Of a DNA stretch of 30,366 nt, positions 16,756-25,630 are shown piece by piece. This stretch comes from Lingula anatina (lineage: Eukaryota > Brachiopoda > Lingulata > Lingulida > Lingulidae): assembly GCF_001039355.2 (NCBI RefSeq), contig NW_019776187.1, positions 64,762 to 95,127 of the forward strand. Reading direction: 5' to 3'. The notes beneath the pieces were generated by a model. It made no database searches and was not told the origin of the DNA. It saw only the letters and a list, made by a program, of their open reading frames with translations. Position numbers and translations under genes: made by a program. How positions within the stretch are numbered: position 1 is the stretch's first letter; each line of letters begins with the position of its first letter.

Positions 16756-19172
16756 CTGAAATGAAGGAAACATTGTGATATTATTTCATTACCTGCACAT
16801 TACTAAAATTATTGCAAATTTATATAATCTAAATAAAAAAAGAAGCAAGCAGAAGCATGTTTGGTTATAGCCCCCCCTCCCCTCCCAACACATTACAAAT
16901 TAATATTAAAAAACAGGCCTTTAACCAGCAATTTCAAATGGGGGGGGGGGGGGGGGGCTTTTTCTGAAAAAAGTGGACCTTTCACCATTGAACCCTCGTG
17001 TTTAAACCAAACCTTCCAGACAATTTTTACCCAGAAGTCACCTTTCCCCAGCAAAAATGGTGGTTCTTTAGAACCCCCCAAACACCCTCTGCTACAGGCC
17101 TGATAAACCAAAACTAACGACTGGTTTCCATTACACATGTGCCATGATAACATGGACATACACTTGAACTATTGTAATGAAGTATAAAGGGCATATAAAT
17201 CAGCAAACATTACCTTTAATAACTATTTCTGATATCCTACTGCACTGACTGGATACGAGCACTTGTATTCGGCCGACTGCATGTGAAAGCATTCAACGTC
17301 AAAGGTGCACACAAAACGATGACGTATCAATCAAGCCATTGTATCCCTCCGGCAACGGAAACTCTCTATTATTGTTGCTTGAATCATATTTTGTTTTAAA
17401 ATGATCTTTGTTGTAGTAAGTAATGAGCCCTGCAATCAATGCCTCCCCTCGTGTCCATACATCATGTTCACTCTGTGCAATTTGTTTGAGTGCACTTTTT
17501 AAAATATTTGCCATTAATTTGGATATCAAATTTAGGAAAATAGCAGATAAAACTCAAAGTAGAACAATCATTAAAACACTGTCTCTTCTTATGCACTACT
17601 TCCACAGTGCATCGTTTTTACCAACAGAGCTCGTATCCAATTAATGATGCACTATGAAAGCACACAGGTTACATGATGAAAGACACTGCTACAACAATAA
17701 CAATAAAAATGTGTGACTTACATTTTTACCCCTAGCAGCAGGTTGCACAGATGTTGAAGGCATATCTTGACTATGACTGCCATCTAGTGAGTGTTGCCAG
17801 GTAGGTATCATTGGTGGGAGATTGCTGTGTTCACGCGGCTGCATTGACCACATTGGCTGATTACTAGACACACTACTTTCAAATCCTGCTGGTACATCTA
17901 CATGTTGCATCACTGAACCAATGTCAATATCTACTAACTCTTGTTTGACTTCCACTGTATCCTGTATACTGCAAATGAGCTTTGTGTTCAGAGCTATGTC
18001 TTTATTATCATTGGATTGTGAGTCTTCCCCGTGTGATTCCGGGGTCTCATGAATGTCCACCTCTGTGATTGTATCACTTGCCTGTGGCAAAGTGCATGGA
18101 CGTTTTAGTGGCATCGTCTCTTGTCCTTTTATAGAACTTGAAGCTGGTCTCTTAGAACACAGGTTTTTGTAAAGATGCACTGGGGAGACTGTTGAAGAGG
18201 CCTCCCCTTCACTGGTCCTGGAATTATTGCCTACTTCATTGAATCTATTCTCCAACTTTGCATTGTCTTGAATGGTAATAGGTGTAGGTATAGTCTGAAT
18301 AGACCTGTGACTGTTTGTATCTTTATCACTAACAATCCTTTTCTCACTGGACTCTGTTAAGTCTACAAAAGAACTGGATGTTGGGTGGCCTGCTTTGACC
18401 CCTGCCCATCCTGTTTGCACTGCGCCATCTGCTGGTGGCTTCAAAGCTGAGTCTTGGGAAAGGTCATGTTGGGATGTGTAATTCTGTGGAGCACCAATGG
18501 TTCCTTGGAATACCTGAAACACTTTCATGATCTGGGCAACAAATCGCCCACTTTCGTATCCTATCTCAAGGTTTGAGAGCTCCAAAGATATGACACCATC
18601 TTCTTTATTTTTTACCTCAATGCTGTGTTGAAACTCTCCTGAAATGAATAAACAACAAATGTGATAAAATAATAAATACTCATCTTCAAATAGCACTTAA
18701 CTGTTTCAAATAAAAGTTTCATGGCAAAATAGTTTTGAGGAATTCCTTTCCCACCCAGTCACTGGAGAAAATTGCCCTTGCTTTCCTTGCTTATATCTAG
18801 GTCATGCTGTAAATGAAGTCGTATTATATTCTAAATTAAAAATTATATTTACAAAAAATGCACATAAGATCTGAAAAAACAGGTGATGGGAATATGAACT
18901 TTCATTCTATTGTTCTTTGTTGCGAAGTGACAAATCAGATACAGTATTTGCAAATGGTCTTTTAAAATGAGGTTTCTGTTCCAGAAGCGCTGTATTGCAA
19001 ACTCTGGTTAAAGAGCTCAGTTTTCTGTCTCCACACAACCTGTGCCTCAAATCATTCTCTTACCTTCTTCGTTTGTGGCCACAAACTTGCACAGCTGGCT
19101 GTCTGCCAGTGCTGCACATGTCTTTACCAGCTCCAGTGGCAAATTAATGTCAAGTTTAGAAATCTTCAACAT
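15689..19172 (-). CDS. Myb/SANT-like DNA-binding protein, 556-residue isoform (five exons)
   Basis: The nearest-neighbour splicing pattern joins 19064-19172, 17722-18638, 16529-16755, 16182-16363 and 15689-15924, 556 residues in all. The start ATG at 19170-19172 sits in GCACCATGT, a fair Kozak context, eight bases after an acceptor, so a non-coding first exon lies upstream. Residues 1-82 form a compact-looking region (MLKISKLDINLPLELVKTCA ... FVAQIMKVFQVFQG) that I do not recognise. Residues 83-342 look disordered and carry nuclear and SUMO-related motifs. Residues 343-556 carry the Myb/SANT-like domain and coiled coil. A nuclear DNA-binding regulator is the likely role. Six further phase-0 terminal exons downstream could replace the last three exons. 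It could instead be a simple gene whose downstream neighbours are independent. Confidence 0.78.
16940..16957. repeat. G18 homopolymer
   Basis: An uninterrupted run of 18 G, C18 on the transcribed sense of the locus. Confidence 0.95.
17249..17642. mobile_element. Candidate ~390-bp element with 12-bp terminal inverted repeats
   Basis: TGGATACGAGC near 17250 is matched by GCTCGTATCCA near 17631. Between them lies a minus-strand open frame (17299-17529) and a block also found inverted at 14056-14103. No target duplication is visible, so this may be an old element or a chance pair. Confidence 0.4.
17299..17472 (-). CDS. Doubtful extra terminal exon (57 residues)
   Basis: A minus-strand frame follows GCACAG at 17473 in phase 0 and runs to TGA. 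Its start, EHDVWTRGEALIAGLITYYN, recalls the W-T-R-x-E opening of the Myb/SANT-like exon at 12083. No second or third helix follows; the tail (FPLPEGYNGLID) is unlike any sister exon, and the frame sits within a possible transposon. It could be a decayed module, a transposon-derived piece or chance. Confidence 0.25.
   Translation of the reverse strand, partial: SEHDVWTRGEALIAGLITYYNKDHFKTKYDSSNNNREFPLPEGYNGLIDTSSFCVHL
17722..18638 (-). CDS. Common exon 2: disordered region with SUMO-related motifs and phase-0 donor
   Basis: The exon runs from the acceptor TTTCAG (phase 1) to the donor AAAAAT|GTAAGT (phase 0) and adds residues 37-342. Seen in it: GEFQHSIEVKNKEDGVISLE and the helical FVAQIMKVFQVFQ at the start; SSSFVDLTESSE (127-131 matches a SUMO-interacting motif followed by acidic/serine residues); basic-proline patches KRPASSS (199-205) and PLKRPC (213-218) that could help nuclear import; VKQE at 267-270, a sumoylation consensus with Lys268. 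The remainder is Ser/Thr/Gln-rich and ends PSTSVQPAARGKN. All later modules must be read from its codon-boundary donor. Activity of the SUMO motifs is inferred. Confidence 0.8.
19064..19172 (-). CDS. Common exon 1: start of the Myb/SANT-like locus protein
   Basis: This exon (acceptor after TTATTTTAG at 19181, donor GAAG|GTAAGAG) carries the only good ATG that opens the long downstream frame. It encodes 36 residues plus one base, starting MLKISKLDINLPLELVKTCA. The split Gly codon is completed by the next exon at 18638. It is too short for domain recognition. The intron that follows (18639-19063) holds nothing notable. Confidence 0.75.
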
Positions 19173-19180
19173 GGTGCTGT

Positions 19181-20036
19181 CTAAAATAATAAAAATCAAC
19201 ACTTCAATTTTTGTGAGTTCTTACGTTAGATATAGTTTTACTTCCTAATATGTTGGGCTGTTTAATCAATGCTCCCATTTCAAACAGTTCTATATCAGGC
19301 ACTTTTCACATCATGCAGTGCACAAAGAACTAAGGAACTGCTCTGCGCTGTTCTGACAATTTCGATGCCTGGCCATTACATAAGGTCAGCGGTATAAGGT
19401 AATTACCTAAACCAGCCCCATGCTTGACAATGTCAGTAAAACAGATGAATTTTGATTGGTTTTTGATAAGTACATTGGAGTTTGTGAAACGAGGGGCCTT
19501 ATACCCCCCACCCAACTGCATGAACTCCCTTGGATATTGATATTGTGTAATCATCTAACTTTGTACATTTGTACTCCCTCTCTCCTAAACAATCAATCCT
19601 GCAGAAATTCCTGAAAATTGCACATATGCAACATGCATGTAAGTATTTATACCTCCATACCAGAGGTGAATTTGCAGGGTCCATTGCTCAAGTGCCAATT
19701 TTTCTACCTCGGTGGTTGGAGGGTCTGTTACTATTTAGGTAAACAAATCTTATTTGTTGGTTTGCGGTAGATTTTACAGCAGTAGATCTAAGAACATACA
19801 TACAAAGATATATTCCCGAGGACAAAGAACAACCTGAGCGGCAATGAATGAATGATGCACATCATCGACATCGGGGCTTCACTTAAATCTTCAAAGATAT
19901 GACCTATGGCCTATCTTCTGCATCGATTTCCCTTGTAATAATATTTGAACATACGATAAACAGCTTTAGACCTACCTTTACTCTGCCTGAGAGCTGATTA
20001 TCGCATTTAATAGTCGCAGAATTTCAACTCACTCAC
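19181..20036. other. Probable first intron of the Myb/SANT-like locus
   Basis: No coding exon with matching splice signals was found. A minus-strand open frame at 19330-19554 lacks family features. Confidence 0.4.
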
Positions 20037-20110
20037 GCTGCTAAATAAACCTTCTTGTAATGTATTGCGGTTTACCCGCCACCTATCGTCGGAGGAGTTA
20101 ACCATTGGCA
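20037..20110 (-). promoter_or_regulatory. Candidate non-coding first exon and CCAAT promoter of the Myb/SANT-like locus
   Basis: On the minus strand, GCCAATGG (about 20102-20109) is followed by a locally GC-richer stretch, then a consensus donor GCAGC|GTGAGTGAG at 20037. A leader exon here would splice to the acceptor at 19181. This is positional inference; no TATA box is clear. Confidence 0.35.
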
Positions 20111-21120
20111 TGTACTACTGGTATATGAATGTACTAGCTATAACAACAATAATAAAACAAGCAAATGGATAAGACCCTTTTTAATATTTGACACTAATGA
20201 AAATAATCATGCACACTTTACTACTGCGGTCACACCCTGAATGAATTATCTTTAGTTTAAAAGAAAATAAACTTTCCTTCTATGTTGGAGAGTGGTATAT
20301 TGCATTAGTAAGACAGAAAAAAAATTGCTACAAAGTTTTTTAAATGTCCAAGGTTCAGCTTTTATATGCTTCTAGTTGAGCATAACACATTTTGTACAAG
20401 TCTTACAATAGGATATAAAAATATTTACAAGGTAACTTGGTATGTTTTTGAGAATGTCATAAACATAGATCTACCAAGTTACCCAATTGTAATATTTTAA
20501 AGTTTTAAATCTTTTTTAATGTTAATTTAACAAAATCTCAGAGATTTTATTTAATTATTACTTTTAAGATGTAATAAAAAAACAATGAAAGGTTTTATTC
20601 AAATAAATAAAATTACATACATTCAATTTACATATTTACATACAATGTTGTTTTATACATACTTTTTTTTTTTTTTTGGGGGGGGGGGGGGGGGGTGTTC
20701 TAGTAAGCCTCCAAAAGGGTAATAGTACCAGATATGCTCACTGAAACAAATAAATCTCAATGCACAGCTTTTAATTTATCAACCACTGCCAACTGAGCAT
20801 TCAGTTATTTCCCAATAAATATCTTGTGATGTCAATTAACTGAGTATAACCCCTCTTTAAACAGTTGAAAATAAGTTAACAGTTGTAGCTGCATGCATGA
20901 TACATCTTTTAAAATGCAAATTGTTTCTCTCCCTCTTTTACACGAGGTGGAGGTGAGATCATAACTACATTCTGGCTATGTTAGAAATCCCCACAAGGAT
21001 TCCCACATTTTAAATATCTGTAAAAACAATATAACAATACTGAAACTTGATGCTACACGTATTTTTCATTTAGAAACTGTGGGAAATTTGTCCTCTTATC
21101 AAATCTATTTTCATCTTTTT
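20111..21120. other. Intergenic spacer between TXNDC15 and the Myb/SANT-like locus
   Basis: AT-rich, with a T15G18 tract at 20663-20695. No open frame or RNA gene is supported. Confidence 0.55.
20663..20695. repeat. T15G18 tract
   Basis: Fifteen T followed directly by eighteen G; the G part could form a G-quadruplex. Confidence 0.95.
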
Positions 21121-21126
21121 CTGCAT

Positions 21127-21160
21127 TTTATTTTTTTTTATTTATTTTATTTTATTTTTT
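21127..21160 (-). terminator. TXNDC15 polyadenylation signal cluster
   Basis: The plus-strand TTTTATT repeats read as several overlapping AATAAA on the minus strand, about 190-225 nt after the TXNDC15 stop at 21351. Confidence 0.65.
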
Positions 21161-21350
21161 TGTAACCGTCTTCTAGCACTTTGAGTCTTCAAAGGTTTTT
21201 CATCAGTCTGCAGGCCCAAGATATACAGTCTTGATGGAAGCTACGTTCACTGGTACAATATGCTGGGCTTGACAGTGTTGAGTCTTTCGACATGTTGTGG
21301 TAGATATTACAGAGAATATTTTTGGATGGGACAATCGTTAGTTAGGTGTT

Positions 21351-24048
21351 CTAATCAATATGCTGATGCTCTGCTCCTATATGCTGTAAAAATGTCCAAA
21401 TTTTACGTCCTGTTCGAGATCTTGCAAAGAGAATTCCACAAAAGGTAATCACAAACACCCATGATACACAGAGCACAAGGTCTGTGTCTTGTGTAGGCAC
21501 ACTGGGCAGAGGACCCAAATAATCTTCCTCTAATACTATAATATTATCTAAAGGATGAAGTCCTGAAACAAAGATACAGATCATTTTCTAAGCACTGTAA
21601 CAGTTGTCTATTTTTGTACACTTTTAATGTTACTTTCTTTATTTCATACTTTATCTGTTAATAGATTTTTTTAAATTGGCATGTTTTATACAAAAACTTC
21701 ATTTGAAATTTTCTAACTGAATGATTTCTTGTAAATTTAACACCAAATATTATAGTTTGAGCTGTGAGCCAACATTTTGTGGTCTGTGCTCTAATATGCC
21801 TTACCTGTGATGTTAGTGACAAAATTAACAAAATTTGTAAAGTTCCTCTCTTGAAGTGGAAACTTTGCCACAGCCTTTGAATTGTGGAAAATCACTACAT
21901 TTGGCACTGCCACTGTTCCAAACCTAGCATTTAAACTGAAAACAAAACCACAAAATTCTGTAAAAATGATAAACAGTCTTTTTACATCAATATTTCAAAG
22001 CAAAGATAATATCAAAATAGTGTAGGAAAGGGATTCAGAAATAATGGTGTTTGTTTCAGAGATAAGAGAAAACAATATGTAGACACCGATTGTTTCTATT
22101 ACATCAAATTTTGCCTTCAAATAACATGACATAGTGAGGGAAGTTACAGAGCATTATGTGTACAGATTAAAAATTTTGCCATATGTTAATAAAATTGCAA
22201 GAAATCAAACTTCATGTGTCAGGTGTTCCAGTTTGCTGGGCGTAATAATAAGACCATCTGAATTTACCTATTTAATTGCACTGCATCTACAGCCACCACT
22301 TCCAACTGAGGAAAAGCCCGAGCCACTGCATTATAATGAGGAGCTGTCCTTGCACAAAACATGCACCAAGGTGCATAAAACATCACTAGAACACAGTTCC
22401 CTTCGCTTTCATTTTTAAACGTTAATCTGTGCAACAAGGTGGTGCTATTCACCAGCCGAACTGTAGCAACAGTTTCATTTGTCAAATTACGGCCTATGCA
22501 TGAGAATTTTTTCACTTTTGCAGTGGTGTTATTGTGTAGGGTGCTGTTTGCATCAACAGTCTCATTGCCAGCAGGTGGCACCAGTGAATAATCTTGAGAT
22601 GATTCAGATGTATTAGCTGCCTCTCCAGAGGTTTCTTCTTCTGAAAAAAAAAAAAAAAAAATCAAAATCCACTATTTTTGTTAAGTGTGATATCATGTTA
22701 AGGGTAATATGTGTGTAAAAAACCTCTACCCACAATCAAGTTTGTTAAATGATCTCCGATCTGAAATTGTTCATGACATTTAAAAGAAAGTTCTAAACAT
22801 TTGTCACTGACATCATGGTTTGAAAATGGGCAATTTTTATTATTTTGCCTGGAATTATCAGTGTGCAAATTTCACTAGTAAGTGACACTACTGGTGTGAC
22901 ATACTGACCTGACTGTGACATACTAGATTTGGCATACTCACCTGACACACCATCAAAGCTATAAGGGTTCATCACACGGTGCAAAATATCTCTCAAAGTC
23001 AAAGCACCATCCTCTTGTTTCTCCTCTCCTTTATCTGCACCTGAACCCTCCTCTGCAGCCTTGATCTTTTGGTCTGATGTTTCATCCGAGGCAGAGACCT
23101 CAACCTCTTCAGCAACTACAGTGTCAGATGTTCCATCTTCAACAGGAACTTCAATTTCTGCTTCCCTTGTTTGCTCAATGTCATCTGTCGCCAACGCTAA
23201 TGCAAAACCTGCAAGAAATATGCATCATCCAACTGAGCTATAGACACAATGTTTCTCTCATCTGTTACCAAATCAAATGTTATAGGCTGGGGTAGCGCTG
23301 GCAATTTTTTTCGCTTAGCCATATCACCACATTTTTGTCGATTTGTTATCAAAAACGTTATAATTTGGCTAAAACATGTCAAATCAAGCCCTTTTTCTTT
23401 AGCCAATTTCAGTCAGTTTTAGCATCTGGCTAAATTGGCGAGTGTTAGTGCTACCCCAGATAGGCCTAATAAAATATGAATACATTTTAAGACTCATATT
23501 ATATAAGGATGACAAGAGCAGAGAGCAATTCGTCATTACACAGGTTAGGTTATTCACAGTTCTGATACTACTCTAGCTGTTTGCAATTAATAATGAAAAC
23601 CTTTTGTATATTAACATATTATAAGATAGAAAATAGCAAGCTTCTTTGTCAGGTATATTCAAACATTTCTATTTATGATTATTCTTAAGTTTAGTTGACA
23701 TTTGTAACGACACTACACAAATAAAACTTGAATTTTTTGTTCTACCAACTAATCTGATATTTTTAAATAAAATTTACACCAAGAGATACATGGTTAAAAG
23801 TTATGAGCATACACACAAATCATTTATTGGTTTTTAATGGAAAGGCTGCACTGACTGCTTGGTTAGGAATCTTTTAATTTTACCATGAAGAGCAAACACA
23901 CCCCTGGCCCAGTCTTGAGCAGTGTCCAAAACTCAAGTTTGAACTAAGGGTAACAGGGGATGATTCTAATCTAGGTTTACAATAAACCATCTATTTATGC
24001 ACATTAGTCACCTTGAGGGCATAAAATGTGCTAGACCTTAATCTAGCA

Positions 24049-24092
<44 letters not shown>

Positions 24093-24610
24093 TAATATTA
24101 ATAATAATAATCATAATAATTAAACTACTTTTGTGCATGGGCCATGAGAATTTAATGAAATATTCATAAAATAATAAACCGATTTTAAACTTTTTATTTT
24201 TTGTTCATGGTAAAACTAGAGTGGAATTTTTGCCAATGTAGTTTTCAGATTGACGAACCGAGCAAATTGAGCTTTTCAAACTGGAGACCGCTCCGTCCAC
24301 ATTGTTACTGAATGTTGTTAGTGCAAGGAGATGTACCTCGGTTACGTGCCGTTACTACTTAGTTATACTATTAAAGTTAATCCCCCCACCCCCCACCCCC
24401 GTAAGTGAAGGTCTCCACATACAGCTAGTAAGTCAGAATCAGACAAGCTACATTACTACATTTAGTATCAATAATCATATTCCTAATACATAATAAAATG
24501 ATTGCAACCTCTCTTCATTTAAAAACGCAGCATTAAAATAACCCACCTAACAGGAAAAATAAACAGTGCAGTACAATCCTGTGTGAATGAAGTTTCACAC
24601 AGACGGCCAT
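21351..24610 (-). CDS. TXNDC15: Thioredoxin domain-containing protein 15 (complete, five exons)
   Basis: TXNDC15 is a membrane-anchored thioredoxin-fold protein that in vertebrates works in ciliogenesis and Hedgehog signalling (ciliary transition zone). Exons 24547-24610, 22942-23208, 22268-22640, 21805-21935 and 21351-21562 join with matching phases into 348 residues (human about 360). The first exon encodes a hydrophobic leader (RIVLHCLFFLLG) completed by FALALA in exon 2: a signal peptide, probably cut after Ala28. An acidic region (about 29-110) follows, then many N-glycosylation sequons (about 120-189). The thioredoxin domain has VMFYAPWCMFCARTAPHYNA and the cis-Pro segment FGTVAVPN. Then come a YLGPLPS stretch, one membrane helix (307-325) and a short basic cytosolic tail. 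The CXXC at 203-206 is intact. The acceptor of exon 3 has an 18-T tract. Confidence 0.95.
23287..23459. mobile_element. 173-bp MITE with 5-bp target duplication
   Basis: Ends are inverted repeats: CTGGGGTAGCGCT (23287-23299) against the complement of AGTGCTACCCCAG (23447-23459), one mismatch, with TTAGCC/GGCTAA deeper in. It is flanked on each side by ATAGG (23282-23286 and 23460-23464). It is non-coding; an open frame crossing it is an artefact. Confidence 0.8.
24051..24120. repeat. (AAT)n microsatellite
   Basis: A long, slightly interrupted trinucleotide run in TXNDC15 intron 1. Confidence 0.95.
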
Positions 24611-24826
24611 AATTTCTTGACCTATATTTAGAAATGTAGGTTATCAGTTACCTTCACTGTGATTGGTCCGATGGATCTGTCGAGGACAAGCACCAATCAA
24701 AGTAGCCGAGACATTTTTATCAATTATTAATTTAGCTAGCACGTTTATTGGATACCGGTGCATATACTAAAGGGGGAGGCAAGAAACTGGGACTCTGTTA
24801 CAACGAGTAGACAGTCACCACCGAAA
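24611..24826. promoter_or_regulatory. Bidirectional promoter between TXNDC15 and ELOVL6
   Basis: The two start codons point away from each other, 216 bp apart. In between are ATTGG at 24662-24666, CCAAT at 24693-24697 and ATTGG at 24747-24751: three NF-Y-type CCAAT boxes in both orientations. No TATA box is obvious. The 5' leaders of both genes must also fit here unless further leader exons exist. Confidence 0.65.
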
Positions 24827-25630
24827 ATGACACTGAATTACTCTGTCGTGTTCGAATTTGAACGTCAGTATGACGACCATACCTTTTGGGAATGGATGAA
24901 GGAGAACTGGACACTATGTTATGTGTACTCAGCGGTGTACGTGGTGCTAATTTTCGGTGGAAAATGGGTGATGGCCCGTCGACCGCGCTATGACTTGCGA
25001 CCCTACTTGGCTCTCTGGAGCGCAATGCTAGCCATATTTAGTATATGCGGCTCTTTGAGAATGTGGACTGAGTTGATTTATTCCGTCACTAATTACAGTT
25101 TGCAATATGCCATGTGTGTGCCCAGCTATTACACAAGGGAAGTGGCAGGCTTCTGGTCCTTCTTGTTTGTTGTCTCCAAGGTGGTGGAACTAGGCGACAC
25201 TGTGTTTATTGTGCTAAGGAAGACCCCCCTAATCTTCTTGCATTGGTACCATCATATCACTGTCCTCATCTACGTGTGGGCAACTTACACTGAGCATGCT
25301 GCTTCTGGAAGAATGTTCTGTACCATGAATTACACAGTTCACTCCTTCATGTACACCTACTATGCTCTGCGTGCCTTGCGCTACAACATTCCAAAGTGGG
25401 TGAATATCATGATAACCTTGATGCAGTTACTGCAGATGGTGATTGGTGTTGTGATTAACATTTGGGTATACCAGATCAAGTCCCGTGGTGAACCATGTCA
25501 ACAGAGCTGGGATAACTTGAAGTATGCATTTCTAATGTATTTCAGTTACTTTGTGCTCTTCGCAAACTTCTTTTACAATGCCTATCTGAAGAAGCCTTTG
25601 CATCACCATGAACAGAAGAAGCAGCATTGA
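24827..25630 (+). CDS. ELOVL6: Very long chain fatty acid elongase 6
   Basis: ELOVL6 is the ER membrane condensing enzyme that adds two carbons from malonyl-CoA to C12-C16 saturated and monounsaturated acyl-CoAs (for example palmitoyl to stearoyl). The ATG at 24827 (CGAAAATGA) gives 267 residues (human 265). The open frame upstream lacks an ATG and is not used. Family motifs, in order: KVVELGDT (118-125), the histidine box HWYHH (139-143) within FLHWYHHITVL, HSFMYTYY (172-179) and TLMQLLQ (197-203). Several hydrophobic segments fit a seven-helix ELO protein. The sequence around WMKENW, GGK and LRxYLALWS matches ELOVL6 rather than ELOVL3. The tail ends KKQH, a KKXX ER-retrieval signal. The coding region has no intron. 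It is divergently paired with TXNDC15. Confidence 0.96.
   Translation: MTLNYSVVFEFERQYDDHTFWEWMKENWTLCYVYSAVYVVLIFGGKWVMARRPRYDLRPYLALWSAMLAIFSICGSLRMWTELIYSVTNYSLQYAMCVPSYYTREVAGFWSFLFVVSKVVELGDTVFIVLRKTPLIFLHWYHHITVLIYVWATYTEHAASGRMFCTMNYTVHSFMYTYYALRALRYNIPKWVNIMITLMQLLQMVIGVVINIWVYQIKSRGEPCQQSWDNLKYAFLMYFSYFVLFANFFYNAYLKKPLHHHEQKKQH

Larger units (their letters stand above)
16756..17721. other. Intron with G18 run and short TIR element
   Basis: Between the common exon and the Myb/SANT-like module. From about 16870 to 17105 there is a repeat-like stretch with C-rich and G-rich tracts (G18 at 16940-16957) and a GGTTCTTTAGAACC palindrome near 17061. A 12-bp inverted repeat brackets about 17249-17642. 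The minus-strand open frames in the G-rich stretch are compositional artefacts. Confidence 0.5.
23209..24546. other. TXNDC15 intron 1
   Basis: A 1.3-kb intron holding a 173-bp MITE (23287-23459) and an AAT microsatellite (24051-24120). No gene is supported in the rest. Confidence 0.8.

Noticed and set aside
16893-17159. 88-codon minus-strand frame with a proline run
   Set aside because: The run comes from G18; the rest reads like a dispersed repeat with no domain.
19330-19554. 74-codon minus-strand frame upstream of common exon 1
   Set aside because: No acceptor/donor phase leading into 19180 and no recognisable domain.
23197-23406. 69-codon minus-strand frame as an alternative TXNDC15 N-terminus
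   Set aside because: It runs through a MITE. The exon at 24547-24610 supplies a proper signal peptide with matching phase.
24758-24826. Upstream extension of ELOVL6
   Set aside because: The extension begins at a GTG with no ATG; the family length fits the ATG at 24827.
24798-25025. 75-codon minus-strand frame over ELOVL6
   Set aside because: Antisense shadow of the conserved enzyme.
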